A stretch of 9,560 bases of DNA from DATFJZ01 sp046482845 (lineage in GTDB: Bacteria; Desulfobacterota; Desulfobacteria; Desulfobacterales; Desulfobacteraceae): contig JAWOEJ010000131.1 in NCBI GenBank assembly GCA_046482845.1, forward strand, positions 1-9,560, read 5' to 3'. A model generated the notes under the pieces. The model was given only the letters and a program-made list of their open reading frames with translations. It searched no databases and had not been told where the DNA came from. Below are positions 5,288-9,560 of the stretch, one piece after another. Position 1 is the stretch's first letter, and the number at the start of each line of letters is the position of its first letter. A program made the position numbers and the translations under genes.

Positions 5288-5303
5288 TGGCACCTCTTTT
5301 GCA
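5288..5303 (+). promoter_or_regulatory. Sigma54 (-24/-12) promoter of the DVU0772-like gene
   Basis: TGGCAC (5288-5293), five bases, then TTGCA (5299-5303) matches the RpoN consensus TGGCAC-N5-TTGCW. The invariant GG (5289-5290) and GC (5301-5302) are exactly 10 bases apart. Transcription would start near 5314, about 48 bases before the ATG at 5362. A perfect TATAAT (5309-5314) overlaps the predicted start, but no good -35 sits 16-18 bases before it. RpoN promoters need an enhancer-binding activator; I did not identify its site, which would probably lie within the end of fprA. Confidence 0.7.
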
Positions 5304-5361
5304 GTAGGTATAATCAAGTGCCGGAAAACACAAGGCATATACACCATAAACGGAGGTGAAC

Positions 5362-5715
5362 ATGACACTCAATGAAATAAAAAACAACTATGATATTATA
5401 AATTCCCTTGATCTCAATATGACACCGGAAGAAGCCATTGCGCTCCACCTTGAGTGGGGACCTTTAAGATCCCAGTCCTATTACAATTCCAGGGACAATG
5501 ACAATGAAACCACATATTTTGTTATCAATACATGGAAAAATACCCCCATACTCAACCTGATCAGAAGAAAGGGATTTGATTCAGAGGAACTTGGCAGTTT
5601 CAGGCTTCCAGAACATCTTGAAGCTGAATTTATGGCAGATACCGGTAAGTTCAAAGGGGTCTATGCCATAGACGGCAAAGTCAAGGAGTGGGTGAAACAG
5701 GAGCTTGAGTTCTAA
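5362..5715 (+). CDS. Conserved SRB-type hypothetical protein, DVU0772-like
   Basis: The 117-residue protein begins MTLNEIKNNYDIINSLDLNM. It has a T-PEEAIALHLEWG segment (about 21-34), YFVINTWKNTP...LIRRKG in the middle and a GVYAIDGKVKEWVKQEL tail. From memory this pattern corresponds to the small DVU0772-like proteins found mainly in sulfate-reducing deltaproteobacteria, whose function is unknown; I could not check it. It looks cytoplasmic, with no cysteine, signal peptide or membrane segment. The ATG at 5362 is preferred over GTG at 5356, because the GTG lies inside the Shine-Dalgarno sequence GGAGGTGA. Upstream is a sigma54-type promoter and downstream a strong terminator, so it is probably transcribed alone. 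Its position between the flavodiiron and rubrerythrin genes hints at stress physiology, but this is only context. Confidence 0.8.
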   Translation: MTLNEIKNNYDIINSLDLNMTPEEAIALHLEWGPLRSQSYYNSRDNDNETTYFVINTWKNTPILNLIRRKGFDSEELGSFRLPEHLEAEFMADTGKFKGVYAIDGKVKEWVKQELEF

Positions 5716-5740
5716 ATTTCACATCAAAAACAAGAACAAT

Positions 5741-5783
5741 AAAAAAGGTCAGCCGGACATTCATTGTCCGACTGACCTTTTTT
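5741..5783. terminator. Strong intrinsic terminator, probably bidirectional
   Basis: AAAAAAGGTCAG (5741-5752) pairs with CTGACCTTTTTT (5772-5783). CGGACA (5754-5759) pairs with TGTCCG (5765-5770). A single C-A mismatch separates the two stems and the loop is 5 bases. A T-run follows on the plus strand and an A-run precedes, so it can end transcription from either side. It follows the DVU0772-like stop codon by 25 bases. Confidence 0.92.
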
Positions 5784-5792
5784 TACTCTATC

Positions 5793-6038
5793 ACTCGGTT
5801 ATCAAGTTTTTATGGAAGGGCCGATTAAGAGCCCCCAACGGTTGCCTGTCAGGAACATTGAGAACCAAAGGAGATCAGACTTTTTCCCTGCCAGGCGTTG
5901 CGACAATCAAGCTGTTTGAGGACCAGTGGCCGCAGGTCGCCGATTTTTAGCCTGGCAGGGAAAAAGTCCTCCGTCGGTCGCTGTTCCTGACAGGCAACCG
6001 TTGGGGGCGGTGCATTTCAAAAAACTTGATGATCGAGT
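5793..6038 (+). mobile_element. Full-length MITE-like palindromic element (246 bp) between convergent genes
   Basis: It has the same ends (ACTCGGTTATCAAGTTTTT and AAAAAACTTGATGATCGAGT) and inner arms as the copy at 3593-3836. Differences are scattered, for example CAACGG for CAGCGG and GTTGCGACAATC for GTTAAGAAAATC. Several are matched or compensated on the other arm: CCCCCAACGG on the left faces CCGTTGGGGG on the right, while the copy at 3593 has CAGCGG on the left. It lies in the convergent space after a terminator and ends 11 bases before the rubrerythrin stop codon. ATC precedes the left end and ATC follows the right end, which might be a 3-bp target duplication but is not supported by the other copies. 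Confidence 0.9.
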
Positions 6039-6051
6039 ATCATCAAGTTTT
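6021..6051. repeat. Perfect 13-bp hairpin where an element end meets a second end fragment
   Basis: AAAACTTGATGAT (6021-6033) and ATCATCAAGTTTT (6039-6051) are perfect inverted repeats around the loop CGAGT. The left arm is the right end of the element at 5793-6038. The right arm has the sequence of another element end, lacking its outermost ACTCG, and reaches into the rubrerythrin stop codon (6050-6052). This would make a stable 3'-end stem for the rubrerythrin transcript. Confidence 0.75.
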
Positions 6052-6628
6052 AGTAATTGGTGGGGAGCAGTTCAAAATGTGCCTGCTTATGGACACAGGC
6101 CGGGCATAAGCCGGGGGCTTCGTCTCCCTGGTGGTTATAACCGCAGTTTCTGCACCGCCATGTTACACTTTTTTCGCGTTTAAACACCCTGTCCTTTTCA
6201 ATATTTTCCATAAGTGCCAGATATCTGGCCTCATGGTATTTCTCAGCCACAGCAATGGAGTCAAATGCACTGGCAATTTCATCAAACCCTTCTTCTCTGG
6301 CTTTAGCAGCAAACTCGGGATACATGGAGGAGTACTCATAATTTTCACCGGCAGCCCCTTCCTTGAGATTTTCCAGTGTGGTTCCAATTCTTCCTGCAGG
6401 AAAACCAGCCGTGATTTCCAGTTCTTCTCCTGACTCCAGAAACTTGAACAGTCTTTTGGCATGCTCTTTCTCGTGATTGGCTGTCTCTTCAAAAATGGTA
6501 GAGATCTGAACATATCCCTCTTTTTTTGCCACAGATGCAAAATATGAATACCTGTTACGTGCCTGGGATTCGCCTGCAAAAGCTTTTAATAAATTTTTTT
6601 CCGTTTCTGTACCTTTTAAATTTGCCAT
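6050..6628 (-). CDS. rbr: Rubrerythrin
   Basis: Rubrerythrin reduces hydrogen peroxide to water in the cytoplasm of anaerobes, using electrons delivered through its rubredoxin-like centre. The 192-residue protein starts MANLKGTETEKNLLKAFAGE. The four-helix diiron domain (about 1-145) shows all ligands: Glu20, Glu53 and His56 in NHEKEHAK, Glu95 and Glu98 in GENYEYS, and Glu129 and His132 in AEKYHEARY. The C-terminal rubredoxin-like domain (about 155-190) has Cys159 and Cys162 in WRCRNCGY and Cys175 and Cys178 in GLCPAC for one Fe(SCys)4 site. Length and order match classic rubrerythrin, with no extra domain. AGGAG lies 7 bases before the ATG (minus strand). It converges on the DVU0772-like gene, with a palindromic element in between. 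It probably works with the nearby flavodiiron protein: one removes O2, the other peroxide. Confidence 0.97.
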   Translation of the reverse strand: MANLKGTETEKNLLKAFAGESQARNRYSYFASVAKKEGYVQISTIFEETANHEKEHAKRLFKFLESGEELEITAGFPAGRIGTTLENLKEGAAGENYEYSSMYPEFAAKAREEGFDEIASAFDSIAVAEKYHEARYLALMENIEKDRVFKREKSVTWRCRNCGYNHQGDEAPGLCPACVHKQAHFELLPTNY

Positions 6629-6654
6629 TTTTTTCTCCTGGTTTTTTTATTTTA

Positions 6655-6684
6655 TTTAAAAATTAAATGCTTCCCAAAGGTCAA
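6655..6684 (-). promoter_or_regulatory. Possible rubrerythrin promoter
   Basis: On the minus strand TTGACC (6684-6679) is followed after 18 bases by TTTAAA (6660-6655), about 27 bases before the ATG. The -35 is good and the -10 weak. No convincing PerR or Fur box was recognised nearby. Confidence 0.35.
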
Positions 6685-6730
6685 AACCTGCCTTGAATCA
6701 TACCTTAATTTAAAATTGACGTATCATTTC

Positions 6731-6760
6731 TTTACAGATTCTGGTTTTTACAGATTCTGG
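6731..6760. repeat. Tandem 14-mer upstream of rubrerythrin
   Basis: TTTACAGATTCTGG occurs at 6731-6744 and again at 6747-6760, a 16-base period (about one and a half helical turns). It lies roughly 50-75 bases upstream of the candidate rubrerythrin -35 box, so it could be a pair of activator sites or a simple duplication. Confidence 0.6.
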
Positions 6761-6847
6761 CATGTGAAGCTGAGTACCATCATAACCACTCAAGGGGTTT
6801 ATGCAACCAGTATACCTGAAAGAAAAAAAACTTCAATTTGTTAATCA

Positions 6848-6885
6848 GGTTTTTAGACCGGATCTTTAAAAAGGCTCTAAAAACC
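6848..6885. repeat. 10-bp inverted repeat in the divergent intergenic region
   Basis: GGTTTTTAGA (6848-6857) and TCTAAAAACC (6876-6885) are perfect inverted repeats around 18 bases. The gene-free stretch 6629-7198 separates the divergent rubrerythrin and sulfite reductase genes. It holds this repeat, the tandem 14-mer and little else. A reading of 34 codons from 6913 has no ribosome binding site and is not supported. No clear promoter for the sulfite reductase gene was found. Confidence 0.5.
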
Positions 6886-7198
6886 ACTGAACAAACCCGG
6901 CTTGATACACAAATGTTTCACACAACAGATCTGTCCCATGAAACAAGACACCTCTTTATGTCCCTGCCTGAATTAAATACAATACTGCAGCGGATCTCTA
7001 TATGCATTTCCTGAAAAAAGTATAAAACAATTGAATCCGCTTATGTATTATGCAATAACAATCATAATGCAGTACAGGAACAAACCAAAAACACGAACCC
7101 GGCTGTAATACCTCTGCTGTGGTATAAGGGGCAGAGGATAGACTGGTTTACCTTTTAAAAGACAAACACCGGGTATTAAAAAACAAGAGGAAACAACA

Positions 7199-7864
7199 AT
7201 GCTCAAAGATGGTGAAAAAGGGGTGATCCGCCAGAGGGGAAACAAGACCTACGCCATTGCCCCCCATATACCCTGCGGCATGGTCACCCCAAAGCTTCTC
7301 AGAAATATTGCAGACATAGCAGAGAAATACAGGGTGCCTGATATTAAAATCACAAGTGCTGCCAGAATTGCCATAATAGGAATTGAAGAAAACCAGGTGG
7401 ACCCGATATGGGAGGAACTTGAAATGCCACCCGGCCATGCCACCGGCCTCTGTGTAAGAAGCATTAAAGTCTGCCCAGGCACCCATTACTGCCGGCTTGC
7501 CCAGCAGAACAGCCTTGAGATGGGGATGAAGCTTGATGAAAAATACCATGGCATGAACCTGCCCAGTAAAATGAAAATGGGGGTCAGCGGGTGTAAAGTG
7601 CAATGCGCGGAAAACTGCATCAAGGACATCTCCCTTTACGGCACCAAAGAGGGATGGACTCTTATGGCAGGTGGCATGGGATCTGCAAGACCAAGACTGG
7701 CAGACGTGTTGATGGAGGGACTGTCTTCAGAAGACGCGGAAAATGCTGTATCAAAAATAATCGACTATTATAAAAACAACTCCCGGCGGGAGCGTCTTGG
7801 ATTTATGATAGACAGAATGGGGATTGAGGCGTTTAAGTCTGCAGTATTAGATCATGCCGCCTGA
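7199..7864 (+). CDS. Small assimilatory-type siroheme sulfite reductase
   Basis: The 221-residue protein is the short, single-module form of the nitrite/sulfite reductase fold known from Desulfovibrio (low-spin assimilatory-type sulfite reductase), about half the size of DsrA or CysI. It should reduce sulfite to sulfide by six electrons at a coupled siroheme/4Fe-4S centre. The cluster cysteines are Cys92 and Cys98 (CPGTHYC) and Cys132 and Cys136 (SGCKVQC). An additional Cys140 follows in CAENC. Arg56 (TSAARIAI) and Arg88 (CVRSIKVC) are placed like the siroheme/sulfite-binding basic residues. The ferredoxin-like half-domain lies before residue 80. GAGG precedes the ATG by about 8 bases. It appears to be a single-gene unit and has no electron-donor gene beside it, so the donor is unknown. 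Its physiological role in sulfate reducers is not settled; sulfite detoxification or assimilation are the usual suggestions. Confidence 0.85.
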   Translation: MLKDGEKGVIRQRGNKTYAIAPHIPCGMVTPKLLRNIADIAEKYRVPDIKITSAARIAIIGIEENQVDPIWEELEMPPGHATGLCVRSIKVCPGTHYCRLAQQNSLEMGMKLDEKYHGMNLPSKMKMGVSGCKVQCAENCIKDISLYGTKEGWTLMAGGMGSARPRLADVLMEGLSSEDAENAVSKIIDYYKNNSRRERLGFMIDRMGIEAFKSAVLDHAA

Positions 7865-7975
7865 CCCTGGCATCAGACTCCATGGATAATGTTTAAATAT
7901 GTCCCATTGGCGCAACGCAGGAGACGGGCAAAAAGACAAGCAAGATGCGTGGATTATTTTTTGGAAGATCCCTAA

Positions 7976-8054
7976 GCTCGATTATCACGTTTTTTGAATA
8001 GCACTACCCCCAGCGGCGGCGCCCGGTCCTTCCATAAAAACCTGATGATCGAGT
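7976..8054 (-). mobile_element. 79-bp MITE-like derivative, inverted orientation
   Basis: The left end, GCTCGATTATCACGTTTTTT followed by GAATAGC, is a family right end read backwards. The right end, GGTCCTTCCATAAAAACCTG followed by ATGATCGAGT, is a family left end read backwards. Only CCCCCAGCGG and a few bases of the inner arms remain between them. The element lies 52 bases upstream of the DVU0298-like start codon. The sequence between it and the sulfite reductase stop (7865-7975) shows no gene or clear terminator. Confidence 0.75.
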
Positions 8055-8106
8055 TAAATGAAAACGAATTTTTGTTCAGCCAATATACAACAAGAGGACA
8101 CACCAA

Positions 8107-8775
8107 ATGGCAAAACCCTATGGAAGAAAAATCAAAAAGCAGGTGGGACAGATCCTTTTGTCAGATCAAAAAGAGGATGCGATTAAGCAGTTAAATGAAA
8201 TTCCCGGAAAAATTCTTGCAGGTCCGCTGTTTTCTTATTTTTACAGTATGGATGACCTTGTAAAATTCAGAAGTACTTCAGCCATGGGCGTTCTTGCTGA
8301 GCGGCTTGCCGGAGAAAGGCTTGAAGAGGCACGAATTCTGCTGAGAAGATTAATGTGGAATCTCAACGATGAATCGGGCGGCATTGGATGGGGATCTGTA
8401 GAGGCCATGGGAGAAATCCTTAAGAGAAATAAAACGCTTGCAGAGGAATTTGAATCCATTCTTTTTTCCTACATCAGTCCCCAGGGCAATTTTCTGGAAC
8501 ACGAAATGCTCCAGAGGGGGTCTCTGTGGGGAGTTGGCACCTATCTTGAAAGCGCTTCTGTTTCCAGCACCCCCCTTGTAAACAACCTTTTGCCTTTTCT
8601 GGATTCCAGTGATCCAGTCAAACGGGGGTATGCTGTCAGGGCCCTTTTACATATGGATAAAAAAAACAAAGCGCTTATACCTGGACACATTTTATCAGAC
8701 AAAAATGAAATCCAGATTTTTGACGGGTGGCATCTGCAGACGGCTTCCCCTTCCTTTCTGGCTGAAACCCTTTAA
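8107..8775 (+). CDS. HEAT-repeat-like SRB protein, DVU0298-like
   Basis: The 222-residue protein is mostly alpha-helical with repeated paired-helix units. Examples are LVKFRSTSAMGVLAERLAGE (about 51-70), EEARILLRRLMWNLNDESGG and GWGSVEAMGEILKRNKTLAEEF, then VKRGYAVRALLHMDKKNKAL. These resemble HEAT/PBS-lyase-type repeats, which act as protein-binding scaffolds. From memory it corresponds to the DVU0298-like family of sulfate-reducing deltaproteobacteria, with no known biochemical role; this could not be checked. There are no cysteines, no signal peptide and no membrane helix. AAGAGG lies about 10 bases before the ATG. The exonuclease III family gene begins 18 bases after its stop, so the two are probably cotranscribed. 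A small palindromic element lies just upstream and may contribute to its leader. Confidence 0.75.
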   Translation: MAKPYGRKIKKQVGQILLSDQKEDAIKQLNEIPGKILAGPLFSYFYSMDDLVKFRSTSAMGVLAERLAGERLEEARILLRRLMWNLNDESGGIGWGSVEAMGEILKRNKTLAEEFESILFSYISPQGNFLEHEMLQRGSLWGVGTYLESASVSSTPLVNNLLPFLDSSDPVKRGYAVRALLHMDKKNKALIPGHILSDKNEIQIFDGWHLQTASPSFLAETL

Positions 8776-8793
8776 TCACAGGAGGTTTTGTGC

Positions 8794-9560
8794 ATGTCTG
8801 AAAAAAACGAGCTGAAATTGATATCCTGGAATGTAAACGGTCTCAGAGCTGTTATGAAAAAAGAATTTACTTCCATTGTAAAAAAACTTGATCCGGATAT
8901 TCTGCTTATCCAGGAGACAAAACTACAGGAAGATCAGCGCACAGATGAAATGATCGACCTTGGCGGGTCCTATGAGTCGTTCTGGTCCTATGCCAGTGTC
9001 AAAAAAGGGTACAGCGGGGTAGCGTCCTATACAAAACTGATGCCTGACAAAGTGGTTACCGAATTTTCAAAACCTGAAATAGACAATGAAGGAAGGGTGA
9101 TCCAGTTTGATTTTAAAAAATTTACTCTGTTCAACGTTTATTTTCCCAACGGTCAGATGAGTGATGAACGGCTCCAGTATAAACTGGATTTTTATGACTG
9201 GTTTATTGAATATACTGAAAAACTCAGGGACACGGGTAAGTCTCTCATTATTACAGGTGATTTCAACACCGCCCACAATGAAATTGACCTGAAAAACCCC
9301 GGCCCCAATGCCAAACGTTCCGGTTTCCTCAGGATTGAACGCGATGTTCTGGACCGGATGGTAAGCCTTGGATATATTGACACTTTCAGGTATTTTTACC
9401 CTGAAACAATAAAGTACTCGTGGTGGTCCTACAGATTCAATGCCAGAAAAAACAATGCAGGATGGCGTATTGATTACTTCTTTGTCACAAAGGATCTGAT
9501 TGACACCCATATTGTTAAGCAGGCCTTTATAGACAACGATATTTTCGGCTCAGATCATTG
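8794..9560 (+). CDS. xth: Exodeoxyribonuclease III family AP endonuclease (3' end cut by window)
   Basis: This enzyme cleaves DNA 5' to abasic sites and trims 3' ends in base excision repair, with Mg2+. The reading frame is open from ATG 8794 to the window edge for 255 codons. The exonuclease/endonuclease/phosphatase-fold motifs appear in order: WNVNG (Asn13, Asn15), QETK (Glu41), NVYFPNG (Tyr116), GDFNTAH (Asp156, Asn158), the SWWSYR region (210-214), WRIDYFF (Asp227) and GSDH (Asp254, His255). The window ends at that last motif, so only a few C-terminal residues, normally completing SDHCP and a final strand, should be missing. GGAGG (8781-8785) precedes the ATG by 8 bases. It follows the DVU0298-like gene by 18 bases and is probably in the same operon. 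Repair of oxidised DNA suits the nearby oxygen-defence genes, but the two are not cotranscribed. Confidence 0.93.
   Translation, partial: MSEKNELKLISWNVNGLRAVMKKEFTSIVKKLDPDILLIQETKLQEDQRTDEMIDLGGSYESFWSYASVKKGYSGVASYTKLMPDKVVTEFSKPEIDNEGRVIQFDFKKFTLFNVYFPNGQMSDERLQYKLDFYDWFIEYTEKLRDTGKSLIITGDFNTAHNEIDLKNPGPNAKRSGFLRIERDVLDRMVSLGYIDTFRYFYPETIKYSWWSYRFNARKNNAGWRIDYFFVTKDLIDTHIVKQAFIDNDIFGSDH

Noticed and set aside
5356..5361. GTG start for the DVU0772-like gene
   Set aside because: The GTG overlaps the Shine-Dalgarno GGAGGTGA; the ATG at 5362 is correctly spaced.
3400..6038. CRISPR array
   Set aside because: The repeats are long palindromes with terminal inverted repeats and irregular spacing, not short repeats with uniform spacers, and no cas genes are present.
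6913..7017. Small ORF in the divergent intergenic region
   Set aside because: 34 codons, no ribosome binding site and no recognisable sequence.

Overview
The window looks like part of the chromosome of a strictly anaerobic sulfate-reducing deltaproteobacterium of the Desulfobacteraceae type (Desulfobacter, Desulfobacula or a relative). The evidence is gene content: a small assimilatory-type siroheme sulfite reductase, an anaerobic CbiK cobaltochelatase, a flavodiiron oxygen reductase and a rubrerythrin, plus two proteins resembling SRB-typical families (DVU0772-like and DVU0298-like). The genus is inferred, not demonstrated.

Layout. Positions 1-187 are a perfect fold-back palindrome built from the 5' end of an Old Yellow Enzyme family gene (start codon at 234, minus strand). 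This looks like a chimeric contig end or an inverted duplication. Positions 480-1700 are an AT-rich toxin-antitoxin patch. It holds an orphan Phd/YefM-type antitoxin whose C-terminus runs into a repeat element, then an intact antitoxin/PIN-toxin pair whose genes overlap by 4 bases. Positions 1838-2600 hold an unrecognised 168-residue gene with a good sigma70-type promoter, followed by a short decayed paralogous fragment. Positions 2591-3376 (minus) are cbiK. Positions 3400-4011 are a cluster of related palindromic elements. Positions 4059-5258 are the flavodiiron protein gene. A DVU0772-like gene follows (5362-5715), with a near-perfect sigma54 promoter and a strong terminator. A full-length palindromic element separates it from the convergent rubrerythrin gene (6050-6628, minus). 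After a gene-free stretch come the sulfite reductase (7199-7864), another small element, a DVU0298-like gene and an exonuclease III family gene cut by the window edge.

The main unnamed structure is a family of non-autonomous, MITE-like palindromes. Their terminal inverted repeats are close to ACTCGATTATCAAGTTTTT. Two full copies are about 245 bp and can fold end to end. There are also three deletion derivatives, a solo end, an abutting end fragment and one core-only copy inside the toxin-antitoxin patch. They sit next to or upstream of cbiK, fprA, the rubrerythrin gene and the DVU0298-like gene, so they may affect transcription or mRNA ends there.

Functionally, the flavodiiron protein (O2 to water) and rubrerythrin (H2O2 to water) form an oxygen-defence pair. 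CbiK acts on sirohydrochlorin, which is also the precursor of the siroheme used by the sulfite reductase, so these two genes share tetrapyrrole metabolism.
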